Below, in pieces: positions 29,937 through 41,400 of a DNA stretch of 63,000 nucleotides. The stretch covers positions 24,166,446 through 24,229,445 of the forward strand of contig CM043969.1 in assembly GCA_014529385.2 (NCBI GenBank). The letters are read 5' to 3'. Below the pieces are notes generated by a model, which did no database searches, was not told where the DNA came from, and was given only the letters and a program-made list of their open reading frames with translations. Positions within the stretch are counted from its first letter, which is position 1. Every line of letters begins with the position of its first letter. A program made the position numbers and the translations under genes. This DNA comes from Adiantum capillus-veneris. Taxonomy: Eukaryota > Streptophyta > Polypodiopsida > Polypodiales > Pteridaceae.

Positions 29937-31674
29937 TTATAAATACTCATCCTCAAGCGCACAATGTCTAAGAATATCGTCCCTCCCTAGCCTATAGAGA
30001 GTTCCTGCAATGAGAGAATAAGGTTCACATTCTTTTAACAGTTTTTGAGCTATGTCCTTACAAAGCTCTTTGAGTGGAAAACCATTAACTAGAAAGTTCA
30101 CAATCTTCTCACTCCATTCAGGCATGGTCTCGACTAGAAATAAGGAAGTATCGAGCAATTCATCATCGACCCTAGTAGGGGCTTCACCATTGGGTATGCG
30201 AGAAAAATGATCCACCATGACATGTCTGTTACCCGGCCTCACCACAATGGTAAAATTGAACTCAAGAAGAATTAACAACCATCGTGTAATTCCTCCCGTG
30301 GAACAAGGTTTATTTCCTAGATACAACAAGGCTTGCTGTTGGCCAGAAGGTAGTAGTGAAATTTCTTTACTGCATAGATTATAGCTAAACCTTCCCTCTC
30401 TGTAGTGGTGTAGTTTCTCTTGGTATCATTCAATTGACAACTTGCAAAGCTAATGGGGTAGTCCAATTTATGTTCTCCTGGTTGAGCTAGAACACACCCA
30501 ATAGCAAAGTTTGATGCATCAATATGCACATGGGAAATTATATTCCAATCGGGTACTCGTAGAATGGGAGCACTTGTCAAGGTGTTTTTCAATGACTCAT
30601 AAGCATGGTCACACTCTGCGGTCTAGTGGAACTCAATAAGAAGCTTTTACAAAGGATGAGCTATCTCGGCAAATTTTAAAATAAACCGCGGTAATAACCA
30701 ACATGGCCCATGAACCTTTGAACTCCTTTATAGTTTGTAGGTGGTGGCAATTCAACAATGCCTTTAATTTTTTCTTCATCTGTGGAAATCCCATTTTTGG
30801 ACACTATATGCCCTAAAATGACTCCATGTTTAACCCAAAATTGGCATTTGAAAGGGTTTAAGAAGATGCAATACAATTTGCACTTCTCAAACACTTTTCG
30901 TAAACATGACAGATGTTCTTTCCAAGAAGAATAAACACAAAGGTCATCTAAGAAAGCTTCGCAAAACTCCCTCAAATATTCTCTAAAAGTAGTGTTTATT
31001 AATCTTTGAAAGGTAGCGAGGGCATTGGTTAAGCCAAAAGCCATGTCACAAAACACGAACACTCCAAATTCGGTTATAAAGGTTGTTTTAGCTTGGTCCT
31101 CTAGCACAATTGTGATTTGATTGTAGCCAGAGTACCCATCTAAAAAGCTATAAGCTTCCTTCCCTGCAACTCTTTCAAGCACATGTTCTGAATATGGCAA
31201 GGGGTAATGGTCCCTCCTAGTGGCGGCATTGACCTTCTTGAGATCCACACTCTGAGTTCCCATTATTTTTTGGCATAATAACTATTGGAGACACCCATTC
31301 TGAGTGCTCAGTAGGGTATATGAATCCGTATTTCACAAGCTTTTCAATCTCTTCTTGAACGATCTTTGCATACTTAGGCTTCATTCGGTAGGGTCGTTGC
31401 TGAACTGGTTTTACCGTGCTATTCATGGGATTGTGTGTTGCACCACGGAAGGTGGAACACCTTTCATATCATGATATGTCCAAGCAAATATATCCCTGAA
31501 TTCCTTGAGAAGTTCTTTAAGTACATACTCCTCAGTCTCTGTCAGATTTTGGGCAATGAAAACAGGTTTGGACTCATCACCTGGGTCTGCTAACTCTATT
31601 TCCTTAACTATTGCTGGACCATCATAGAATCCATTGTTGCCACTAATAGGTTTTCTTTGAGCCTCTGTATACAC
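29937..31674 (-). pseudogene. Element D: reverse transcriptase, RNase H and tether
   Basis: Minus strand. RT entry reads LLKEFRDIFAWTYHDMKGVP and SEWVSPIVIMPKNNG; the palm is AFLDDLCVYSS near 30960 (FLDD rather than YMDD); GHIVSKNGIST and FMGHVGYYRG follow. RNase H reads HVHIDASNFAIGCVLAQPGE and TTEREGLAIIYAVKKFHYYL. A ~24-bp deletion near 30340 then removes FVFYVDHQ and with it a catalytic Asp. The tether follows (RWLLILLEFNFTIVVRPGN; EWSEKIVNFLVNG). Frameshifts lie near 31420, 31240 and 30325. Confidence 0.9.
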
Positions 31675-32568
31675 AACCTTACGCTCCTCCGTGCTGTAGG
31701 ATTTGAAACGATCGGGTGCATGGTGTAAGTCTGTGGGGTCTTGTTGTTTCGTGGACTATGATTTCACTTCCACTTCCTTTTTTTGTTGAGCTAGCTCTTG
31801 ATTTTGTCATCTCCTTACGGTACGGCTCAACTCTGGCTTCTATGTAGCCTCTAGTTGTGCGATGTCAATGGGTTGTGGACTACACCACATAACGCTTTGA
31901 AGGTATTCACCCCAGTTATCTACCAACTTTTGATGAGCATCACATGCCCCTATAAAATTAAGCCATTTTGTGGTAGATTTCTTTTCATTTATTCTAGCAT
32001 GCACATTTACTCGATAACGTCGCCTCTTATATCTCTTACTCTTTTTGTCTATTTTTTTATTACGGTCGATCTCTAGTGAAGAGTCACTAGATGAATCGCT
32101 ACTTGTGTCTTCTACTTCCTTGGATAGATTGTTATCTAGGGTACCACTGGGCCCTGAATCGTTTGCCCCCACATTTGCGCTAAGATTTAACTCAGATTCT
32201 TGGTCCTTAGAGTCAATTTCAATTGATGATTCTGACTCCAAATCATGTGATCTATAGTCTTGTGAGACGCGACTGGTTCTAATGTCAGTCAAGCCTTCAT
32301 CTTGTAGCTCAACAGAAGCTATATGCATTGCTTCTATCATATTTAAAGGCAAGAGTGGTGGTATTTTATCCCCCTCAGGTGTTACCCAGGTCCTCCTCCT
32401 ATTTCCCCACGTGTCTATGGTTGCTGCTAGGTGGATCCAATCCACATTGTCAGACTCAGTCATCCTAGGTAGAACATCCATATAAGGAGAATCTTCCCCA
32501 ACATCAATGTCCACTTTACATGTGTGACAATACTGCAATGGGTCCGAGTGACCAGTCACAAGATCCAC
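31675..32568 (-). pseudogene. Element D: protease-RT linker
   Basis: A 242-codon minus-strand ORF plus its shifted end. It is acidic and Ser/Asp-rich (SSDSSSDSSLEIDRNKK) with a basic run (KKSKRYKRRRYRVNVHAR) and KWLNFIGACDAHQKLVDNWG. No fold recognised. It occupies the same place as the GyE linker (14594-16133) but with no clear sequence match. Confidence 0.6.
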
Positions 32569-32607
32569 TTGAATGGAAGAATCTTGGAACTACAAGTAGA
32601 CATGGTT

Positions 32608-33057
32608 TTAAGACCATTCATGCACCATTTTTGCTTCCCTCATGAAAGGACGTCCTAAGATCATCTCAAATGTCATAGTGTGCTTGGAGAAATCCATAAC
32701 AATGAAGGTATTTCTTATTTTGTGTCCAAAGAGCTTGATCTTGAGATCTTCTAGCATCCCAATAGGTTTAACAATAGACCCATTGGCCATCTTTACTACT
32801 ATGGTTGTGGTCCCAAGGTGAGGTCTTCCCATATTTTCATAGTAATTTTTAGTCACAATGCTAACCCTAGCGCCACCATCAAGGATTCCCTTCACAATTA
32901 ATCCCTTGGTAGTGATTGGTGTGGTTGCATTGGATTCATCACCCTCAAAGTATTGTCCCAACTTGTTAAGAGGTATTTCTACAACAGGGTTCTCATTTAG
33001 GTTGGGTTGTGGATCTAAGTGTTCCTCCTCTATTGGCATCTCCCTAGCTCCATCCAT
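32608..33057 (-). pseudogene. Element D: canonical retropepsin
   Basis: Minus strand: VEIPLNKLGQYFEGDESN, then ILDGGARVSIVTKNYYENMG (DGGA in place of D-T/S-G, seen in several plant gypsy families), VVKMANGSIVKPIGMLEDL, IVMDFSKHTM and EMILGRPFMREA. This is a complete retropepsin fold of about 150 codons and one of the better preserved ORFs of the element. It is the normal protease, between gag and RT. Confidence 0.88.
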
Positions 33058-35052
33058 CTATGAACATTGTGGTAGTCTGACCTTCAGTTCTCCATTGAGA
33101 AAAGCTCAAAGAACTAAGAATAGCTCGGGGTCTGCATATAGTTTGTGCATGATGGTGGTTCTAACTTCTGAAGCCATGAAATCCATCAATTTGGCAATAT
33201 TTAACGGCACCTTTTGGGCTTCAGTCCCTTGATGTGGAGAAGATGGGATCTCCATTTCTTCGATAGGGTCAGGTAGTCCCTCTCTAAACATTGTTTCCAC
33301 CAAGAAGTGAGTATGCCCACTTTCCCATGACTTTAAGTCACGTTCTTCTTGGATGGCAGTAGGTATGGCTAGGGGTCTATGGACTTTGTAAGGTTGTTGT
33401 TGAGTAGGGAACACTATGTCTGTAATTTGGACCAACCCAGGTGCTGGCTCTAGATCCCTTTGAGTCTCTTCTACCAAAATCCTTAATTGTTCGACTCGCT
33501 CGATCTCCTCTATACGATTTGGATAAGTTCCTATCTTCTTCTTGGATCCTGGCCATTGTGGCTCATGACAATCTTCCTTGTTGGTTTCTTTCCTAGCGAT
33601 TGTTTTGTTCTCCATGGTTTCACTTGAATCAGAATCCTCTTCAACATCGTTCATATATACAAGGTTGTTGCCAATCACTATGTTGGTCTTTGAACTGGGG
33701 TCTGACTTCGCTGCTTTTTGCAATCTCTTCCTTTGTGCTTTCTTCTTCTTCTGAGATTGGACAATTGATGCCGTGTCTCTTTCTTCAAGAATATAAATTT
33801 GTTTTTGGAGCATCGATCATGTGAGTACATTTACTTGTACCACAGGTTCCTTGGTAACCTCAATCAAGTTTGATGGCGTGATCTTCGGAACATTTGGATT
33901 ATTCAGACATTGGGCAATCAAATGATCTATGCCACATCGGTTACACATGAGTATCGGCATTGTAGATGTTCTCGCGTGATTGCTTTGCATTAGTGTAGCA
34001 TTATTTTGTTCCCTAATAGGACACTCGGCTACACGATGTTGATCTCCACACTCATAGCATTGGAGAGGTGGTCTATTGGGAGTGTAATTGATATTTTGGC
34101 CTCTTTCCGCAAGAGAAACTACTTGATAGATAGGTTTGACTTGTCCCCAATAGTCCTCCATGTAATATTGTGGACTTTCTTCAAGTGCATCAATTCCATA
34201 GGCAATATTAGAGTCTATATCTTCCTCACAGCCTTCCAAACAAGCAATAGATGACTCACAACCCACTTGATTCACAAAAGTGATTCTCGGATGTGGTGGT
34301 TGCGGTCCTAGCACTGGAGGTGGTAAGGGTGTTGTTTGAACAACATTTTGGGCCCTAGGGATAATGTGTTGTGACGTTTTTTCAAGAGGTGGGGTTGGAA
34401 TCAATGCAGGCACTCAAGGTGTGCCTGTCCATGCTAAGGTTGATCTATTGGCCCACGCTTAAATACTATGCAATGCTTAGCTTGATGACCATACCTCCCA
34501 CAAGCATTGCAAATTCCCATTGAATTTTACTCTAAAAGTAGGACATTCACTGGTACTATGTGGACCATAGCATACTGAGAACCATTGTTGCTCCCTTCTT
34601 GGATACATACGATTGTTTTGCGGAGTACGATTGTCTCTAAGACTCTCTTGAATGGCCTTGGTGAGATATGATAAAGTCATCTAAGATGGACCCTTAGCAA
34701 TAAGCTTTAGGGTCAAAGGTGGCTAATGCCCCGATGCTTGCGAGCTAGTAGATTTAGGCACAACAGACACTCTTTCTCCTTGAATCATTAAATTATCCTC
34801 CAATTGGATCGCATTGGTGGTGGCTTCTTTCCAAGTGGTGATCCCTCTAATGACTAGGCCATTCTAGATATCCTCATGTTGTAATCCCTTAATAAATCTA
34901 TCAAGAAATTGGTTATCATTGAAGCGCTCATTTGGATTACAAAAGAATATAAATGTTTAAAGCGACTAATAAAGTCTCACAGACTCTCCTTCCTCTCATT
35001 GGGCTTTTTGGAGCTGAGATGCTACACCCCAACACACTCCCTTTTGTATGTA
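33058..35052 (-). pseudogene. Element D: gag C-terminal half with four zinc knuckles
   Basis: On the minus strand there are four knuckle-like motifs: a degenerate CYGPHSTSEC (near 34570), CNACGRYGHQAKHC (near 34490, reached by a frameshift), CYECGDQHRVAEC (near 34060) and CNRCGIDHLIAQC (near 33940). The last two have three residues before His. A K/R-rich region (KKKKAQRKRLQKAAKS) and Glu-rich segments lead to the protease. Frameshifts lie near 35050, 34680, 34450 and 33815. It would bind genomic RNA. Confidence 0.78.
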
Positions 35053-36930
35053 TTATTTCAAGAACAATATCCTAAGAGTAGGGTAAATCATTTTTTCTTC
35101 CACCCTTAGGGTTCTATACCAATCCCCAGCCTTCCCACTTAAGGTTAGGCTTAAAGCATTACTCTTATGTAGGTCATTGTGTTCTTCTAGAGAATAGAAT
35201 ATTTGTTCAAACACTTTGATAGGTTGACTCACATCCCCATCTCGACTAAATTTTTGTGTGATCTTGGCTATTTGTACTGCCTTACTTCTAGGTTCTCTAT
35301 TAGGCGTGTTACGCATATTCTCAGCAATAGATCGATCGATAGCTTGAGCAAATGTTGCCAAGTCACCTAAGTGAGTAGGCACCGTGGGTGAAGGCGCTCC
35401 AGAGACTACATGTGGAGTAGGTATTGGCATTGGGCTTGGCGCATAGGAAGCCCTTGGGATCCAATTTTGGTATGGTGTTGTGCCATGTGGTGGTCCAAAG
35501 TTCATATGTGTGGCCCTAGGCATAGCAGATGTCGGATGTGACATGCTAATGCTAGCCGGTATGGTCCCATTGAAATAAGAGCTTGGGTGTTGTGGTTGTA
35601 GAGCATAGGTTGTTGAAACAATGAGAGGGGTAGAAACTACATGTGTACAAGGACCCATAGGTGTATATGATTGGTACACACTTGTAGGTACTGTTGCAGG
35701 CATTGAGCTACCATGTAGTGGTGCTTTACTAACAAAATAGGTCCATGACATGTTTCTTGGCATGCCCATCATTGGGGTAGGCATGGTAGCCGTAGTGTCA
35801 TCAAGGGAAGGGTGAGCTAGACTTGGAAAGGTAAAGCTATCACTTGTGGGCTCAGATTGCACTGAGACCCCTGGGAAAATAACATATGGAGGATCCATTG
35901 GACTTACCGAGGGAGTCTCCATTTGCGATAAGGTTGGTTGCTTAGCCTTCCCTGTATCCAAGAATCTCATGAAATTCATTGAAGGCATGTGGATCCCCTT
36001 GTTCTGTCTCTCTAGCTCAATAACCCTATGGATGACCTCACAAACTCTTTGTTGTTGATCCTCTACACTAGTAGCACCCATTGTGGATTGTAGGACATCT
36101 AACCAACCCCGTGATAGGTGTGACCTGTGTATAGGTCAGTTAGAGTTTTTGTTTGTAGTTAATACTCCCAATTTTCATTTAGGAACGCTCCATCTAGGAT
36201 TGAGGTGCTAGGGGTGTCCTTTGAACTAGATGCCATGTGGCTCTCTATGGGTTGACCCTTAGTGGTCGCTAATTCAGGAGCACTCAATTGCTCTCCTAGC
36301 AAGGATATTGACATAGGGGTTTTTGCTTTTAATTCTCTTCATTGCTCTACCTTGCATAAGCTCTTGATCTCCTTTTCCCTAGCCACAATGATATACCGTT
36401 CAACCCCTTGCACTTTGGCAAGGCTTCTATCATCAAGTAATATAACCTCAGAGGGGAATAACTTTGAAGAGTCAGGGGGTGCAGTGAATGGAGTATTCAC
36501 GTGCACACTCTCTAGGAGCATGGAGTCTGCGTTGGTCATGAATGGCGAATTTACTTCCCCACCCCCCTCATTTACATCGTTAGCTCCATGTTCGAAGCGA
36601 GTGGATCTACTAAAGGTTTCCTTCAAGCGGCTAAGCTTAGCCCGGACCGTGGGCCCTAGCATGCATGTCTTGGGTTGAGCTATCATGATTAGACATTTGG
36701 TAACCCTCCATGACATCGTAGTCAGAGGAAAAGTCACTAGACACAATATGTGGGTCCTGAGTGGTACTACCTTGGGTTTCTGTTGAGGGCCTAGAGCCTA
36801 AGGTAGAGGAATAATGAGTGCCCGCGTAACGGATACACTCTTGATGTGCTCGTCCTCTAGCACATGACCAGAGCATAGGTTCATGTGACCTCAACACTCT
36901 ATAGGTGTTGGTGAGTGCCCATAAACGCAA
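35053..36930 (-). pseudogene. Element D: gag N-terminal half and capsid start
   Basis: Minus strand. The N-terminal region is Ser/Asp-rich (SSDYDVMEGYQMSNHDSS). A coiled segment (EREIKSL) and EDQQQRVCEVIHRVIELERQ follow, then a long Pro/Thr/Met-rich stretch and the capsid start (QKFSRDGDVSQPIKVFEQIF, LTLSGKAGDWYRTL). Frame changes lie near 36640, 36340 and 36090. It matches copy C (22814-24222) and, in inverted orientation, 42603-42990. Confidence 0.8.
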
Positions 36931-37786
36931 CTCACCTAGTTTTTTAGGTGTTTACAACCCAAAGTTTTTTGTATTTTTGGTCCGTTTTTTTAATTGATGC
37001 CACAGAATATAGTGTATGATAGCTCAAAACAAGCATCTTGGCTAGGTGGACGTGCCATGCTTTACAGCCCTAGATTCGGTTACGTACAGTCCTTGAAATC
37101 CTAAAACTAGTCTTTTCCTAGGTGGGGAGAGGGCTAGAAATAGCAAGTCCAAATGGTGAGTGTGAAGGGGATGGTGGAGGACTTGAGGAACTTGTCCCAC
37201 ATGCCCTCCCTTCACTTGAGATCCTAGTCTTTATATATAAGGTAGTGTGAGTAGTATATCATAAGACTGAGGACTGAGGCCTGGGCTTGGGCTTGGGCAA
37301 TGATCTCGATCCCTTTTAGAGTAATATTTTTTAAATTTAATTTCTAAATTTATTTTTAGTTTTGAATATCCTGAGCGTCTTTTTCAAAAAAAACTTTTTC
37401 TGAGGATAATGTGGTCGTGTGGACGCCGAGCTCCCACGTGCACATTAGCTCCTACGAGCTTAATAGCTAATAACGGTCTAACACAGAATTGCACACTCAC
37501 ACACAATCAACTTTTTTGCTCTCTCTCTACTCTATTTCTCATTGTCTACACTAACTAACAACTCTACTAACACCTGCACAATACAGATCTTGCAAAACTA
37601 ACAAGAACCAGTACAATGCAACACTAACATAGCTTACAGTTACTAATAGAATCTGACAAAAAGTTGCTAATATGCCCTTTACAATCACTTAACGGTTCTC
37701 TTAGAACTCATCAAAAAATAGAAAATAGATGGAAGAAAAGCTTACAGAGGTAGCACTGAGTGCTCATCAAGCTTAATGCAAGGTTG
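36931..37786 (-). other. Element D leader
   Basis: Non-coding leader between PBS and gag. The homologous start of the inverted fragment at 42545 confirms that it belongs to the family. No gene seen. Confidence 0.6.
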
Positions 37787-37808
37787 TCCTCAACAACGGC
37801 CCCAAAAA
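37787..37808 (-). other. Element D primer-binding site
   Basis: On the minus strand TTGGGGCCGTTGTTGAGGAC follows the LTR end. It is a diverged form of the Athila/Tat-like PBS. Confidence 0.65.
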
Positions 37809-38043
37809 TGTACGCTTTGCAGTACGTGTCAAAGGCTGGGAACTTGCCTGTGCACTGTGTGCGAGCCTTGAAAGGCTGTAAACACACAACTAGAGAATCC
37901 TAGCAAGCTCAAAGAACAATGGTGTGTCACTCACCTCTCAATGCTGCCGTCATGAAGGATCCTTTGTTGCGAAGAAGAAGGAGCTGCTGCCGATGTCGTG
38001 CTCTACTGCCTCGCCGCCAATGTCGCTGCAATGCTTGATCACA

Positions 38044-38091
<48 letters not shown>

Positions 38092-38380
38092 ATAGCATAC
38101 ACACATAGAGAAGGAGAAGGAGACAGAGATGGAGCAAGAGCACTTCTTAGCTTACACCTCAGAATGAGGATTTTTAGGTCAAATGGACCTTTTATAAGAG
38201 TTTGGCTTATTCACACATGGGCGCCCACAGTGGCCGATCATTGCACAACTGCTGTAAGTGGTGCACCTCTCATCAGCGATCACGTACACATCTATTGGAT
38301 CAACAAGCCTGATCCATGACTCTACCAAATAAATAATACGGTGTACGTCGTAGGTGATAGGGTGTCCATGAGGGTTAACA
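37809..38380 (-). repeat. Element D 5' LTR (572 bp)
   Basis: On the minus strand it runs TGTTAACCCTCATGG ... AAAGCGTACA. A TATA box (TATAAAAG) lies at 38189-38196 and an interrupted CT microsatellite at 38042-38092. The right flank is AGTGC. Just beyond lies the PBS of a GyF-family element, into whose leader D inserted. Confidence 0.9.
38042..38092. repeat. (CT)n microsatellite in LTR
   Basis: A CT run with one TTTCT interruption, at the homologous position of the GA run of the solo LTR at 15422. Confidence 0.93.
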
Positions 38381-38413
38381 AGTGCACATGCATGTTCATA
38401 GCAGGTCACCCAT

Positions 38414-38433
38414 CACGCATCATGGTCGCCAGA
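38414..38433 (-). other. GyF-family primer-binding site
   Basis: On the minus strand TCTGGCGACCATGATGCGTG directly follows the LTR end TTACA. The TGGCGACC start is consistent with a tRNA 3' end; I cannot assign the tRNA with certainty. Confidence 0.55.
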
Positions 38434-38780
38434 TGTAATGCCTACCGCTCCACAATGGAGTAATAAGCATTACGAGAATGAACACCCTCACGCTTCCTTA
38501 CATTAGATGAACAACAATGTATAAGAAGACAAAATAGACATTACACAGGGACATAACACCATCTTCTTCATTGACACACAGTAGAGCATAGAATTACATG
38601 AGAATGATATTGATCGATATTCCCACAATGACTGGTATGGCCCCCAAATACACCCGCTGCTCCAGTGCAGATTGAATGGTGCAAACCTGTCCTGTCCCAT
38701 GGTATCCCATGAAGAACTGTCTGTAGAATTCAGAGTTCGCAGAGTCCGCACATCCGCAGTGTGCGGATTATGCCATAACA
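38434..38780 (-). repeat. GyF-family 5' LTR (347 bp)
   Basis: On the plus strand it starts TGTAATGCC and ends GCCATAACA. It aligns with the LTR at 53251-53645, sharing GGTATGGCCCCCA, CCGCTGCTCCA and CCTGTCCCATGGTATC-type phrases. Its element was interrupted by element D about 50 bp inside. Confidence 0.78.
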
Positions 38781-39044
38781 ATAGATATGATGCTAGATGA
38801 GATTTCAGGCCACAAAATGTAAAGCTTTATGGATGGCTATAGTGGCAACAATCAACTAAAGATTACACCTAAGGATAGGACTAATACTACATCTATCTAC
38901 AGGAGGTTTGTTCATATGTTTGTAGCCAAGACATTATCTTTATATGAACTAACCAAGAAAGAGAACAAATTCATCTAGATTTAGGAGTGTGAACAGAGTT
39001 TCCAAAAGATGTGATCAGTAGAAAGCTAGTACTTTGCTAGCCTA
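38781..39044. other. Unassigned sequence
   Basis: No ORF or repeat recognised between the GyF-family LTR and the RNase H remnant. Confidence 0.4.
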
Positions 39045-39488
39045 ACTGCAATAATTTTCCATGTACATGCTTTTGGCATGGCTATGGAAGCCATACTGGC
39101 CCAGCTTGATGGAAAGACGGACTAAGAAGCACTAGGGATGGTATTCAACGCTACTAAATTCAAACATTGTCTACTGGGCAAGCTATTTCACTTCTATGTA
39201 GCTCATCAGGCTCTTGGTTTTTTTGATCCACAAGGTTATCATATAAGGAAGGCTAATCAGGTGGATGATGTTTTCAATGGAGATTGAATTTAAGATATTC
39301 CATGCCAGGAAAAACACACTGTGGAGCAAACTTCCTTTCTAGAAGCACAGAGGGTTGTTCAAAAACTTCATTAAGAGATGAGCCAGCGAATACTGAATTA
39401 TTACAGACTACAGCTGAAGAAGAGCCAGTCCCAGAATGGCAGGGTGTTTATGATTTTCTTCATCTGGGGAAGTTTTCAGATGAGTGGT
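39045..39488 (+). pseudogene. Gypsy RNase H and tether remnant
   Basis: A plus-strand degenerate translation gives HAFGMAMEAILAQLDGKTD, then GMVFNATKFKHCLLGKLFHF and YVAHQAL (Asp to Ala), then MPGKTHCGANFLSRS in another frame and VPEWQGVYDFLHLGKFSDEW. This is the RNase H/tether region of a gypsy family distinct from GyD and GyG. It has several stops and is cut at 39489 by an LTR. Confidence 0.65.
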
Positions 39489-39763
39489 TCTTAATCCTCA
39501 TAGACATCCTATCACCTTCGACGGACGTCTAAATAATTATTTGATTGAGTCATGAAACGGGCTTGTCGGTCCAATAGGTGTGTAGGTGATCACCGATGAG
39601 ACACAAACCACTTATCTTATTTTTACAATAGTTTTGCAACGATCAAACACTTATAAAAGGTCCATTTGACCTAAAAATCCTCATTCTTTGAGGTGCAAGC
39701 TAAGAAGTGCTCTTGCTCCATCTCTGTCTCCTTCTCCTTCGTGTGCTCATGTTTGTGTGTATG

Positions 39764-39842
<79 letters not shown>

Positions 39843-40072
39843 TGTGATCGAGCATTGCGGCAGCAACAGTGTAGTTGAGCACGGTGGTGGCAGCAACTCC
39901 TTCTTCTTCGTGGCATAGTATCCTTCACGACACATGCATTGAGCGGTGCGTGACACACCCCTACCCCTTTGAGCTTGCTAGGATCTTCTAGTTGTGTGCT
40001 TGCAGCCATCTGTGGATCGCACATAGTGCACAGGTAAGTTCCCAGCCTCCGACATGTGTGGCAAAGCGCACA
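39489..40072 (+). repeat. GyD-type LTR, probably solo (584 bp)
   Basis: It starts TCTTAATCCTCA (decayed TGTTAACCCTCA) and ends AAAGCGCACA. A TATA box lies at 39652-39659 and a GA tract at 39770-39839. No PBS follows and no polypurine tract precedes it. The flanks GTGGT and CTAGT match at only three of five bases, so the duplication has decayed or the copy is recombinant. Confidence 0.82.
39770..39839 (+). repeat. (GA)n microsatellite in LTR
   Basis: A 70-bp GA run at the same position as in the other GyD LTRs. Confidence 0.97.
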
Positions 40073-40274
40073 CTAGTATGATAATAAGAGGAAAGCACTA
40101 ATCATTAAAAAAGTGAAATTCACTATCACTAGTGTAGCACTTTACAGACTAGGCATTGATGGTGTGCTCCAGAGATGTGTGACAATGAGAGGAAGGATGC
40201 AAGTGTTCACCAAAGCTCATAATGGAGATGTTTGAGGGCACTTTTTAACTGATATCACATATAAGAACATCCTT
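40073..40274. other. Unassigned short stretch
   Basis: No feature recognised. It lies between the LTR and the start of homology to GyG RT. Confidence 0.35.
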
Positions 40275-41400
40275 CATGCATGAAGCTGCAGTTATGCTTT
40301 CAAAGGCTTGATGAAGAAGGAGGTCAATTAAACCCCAAGAAGTGCAAGCTAGCACAGCCTCGAGCGCAACTATTGGGTCATGTGGTGTTGCAAAACGGTA
40401 TAGAGGCTGATCCCAAGAAGTTGAAGGCATTGGTGTTGATGGAGCCACCATCAGATGCTCAAGGTTTGTTTTTGTTTGTTCATAAGCTAAAGTATCTATC
40501 ACGTTTGCTGTCGCAATATGTGCATCCTCTTCAAAAGAGGGCTCAACAGGTGCATGCTTATGAATGGGATGGAGAATCTCAGGAGGCTTTTGATAGGGTC
40601 AAGGAGATTTTGTGTCAGTTGCCAGTGGTATGTCCCCCCAATCGAGAGGACGACTTCTATGTGTCTATGACAGTGGGCTCAATCGCTATTGGAGTGGTTC
40701 TACTGCAAAAGGTAGGGAGAAGCTACAAGCTGATATACTTCGAAAGCAGGGTGATTAGCCTAGGAGAGGCTACCTACACTGAGGCAGAGCAATGGGTGAT
40801 GGCTCTGGTCTTTGCTTGCAGGAAGTTTAAGCCAGGAAGGAGGATTATGAAGTGGGTGTTGGAGCTGCAAGAGTTCGAGTTTGAGTTTAAGGTAGATCAC
40901 ACGAGTCGATCTCACTTGGCAGACATTCTTGTCAGCAAGGTTGTCGATTTGCCGGCCTATCCAAGAGTGGTGCAAGATGAAGCTAAGGAGGAGCCGGATC
41001 TGGAGGATGCTTTTACACTGTGGTTTGACGGAGCGTATCGAAGGGTAGTACTGAAAGCAGGAGGAGGTGTGGTGATACCGACCCACATGGTAAAGCTATA
41101 TTTTTGAAGGTGTATGATGTGGATTTTGTCCATACCAATAATGAGGCGGAATATCTCACTCTGCATCTGGGTTTAAAGCAGTGTATAGAGTTTGGAATTT
41201 CAAGATTGGTAGTGAAGGGAGATGCATTGCTAGTCATCAAGCAACTGTTAGGCCAATGGGGCAGGTAAAGAGAGCTTCATTGAAGCATTGGTTCTTTTCC
41301 ATCCAGAAGATGCTAAAGTCTTTTGAAGAGGTTCGAATTCAAGCATGTGAGAAGAGAACAGAACCAAGAGGTGGATCAGTTAGCAAGTAGCAAAGTACAG
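40275..41400 (+). pseudogene. GyG copy 2: RT end, RNase H and a second RNase H (Tat-like)
   Basis: Plus strand. The RT thumb reads CFQRLDEEGGQLNPKKCKLA and LGHVVLQNGI, with FLFVHKLKYLSRLL. RNase H 1 is decayed: DDFYVSMTVGSIAIGVVLLQ (Asp to Met), TYTEAEQWVMALVFACRKF, then FKVDHTSRSHLADIL. A second RNase H follows: LWFDGAYRRVVLKAGGGVVI, NNEAEYLTLHLGLKQ, VVKGDALLVIKQLLGQWG and RREQNQEVDQLA, with acidic residues at each expected place. Two RNase H domains mark plant Tat-lineage gypsy elements. Frameshifts lie near 41105, 41190 and 41320. It corresponds to the part missing from GyG copy 1. Confidence 0.8.

Noticed and set aside
39484-40077. Perfect target-site duplication around the LTR at 39489
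   Set aside because: Flanks GTGGT and CTAGT agree at only three positions, so insertion boundaries are less secure than for the 15118 solo LTR.
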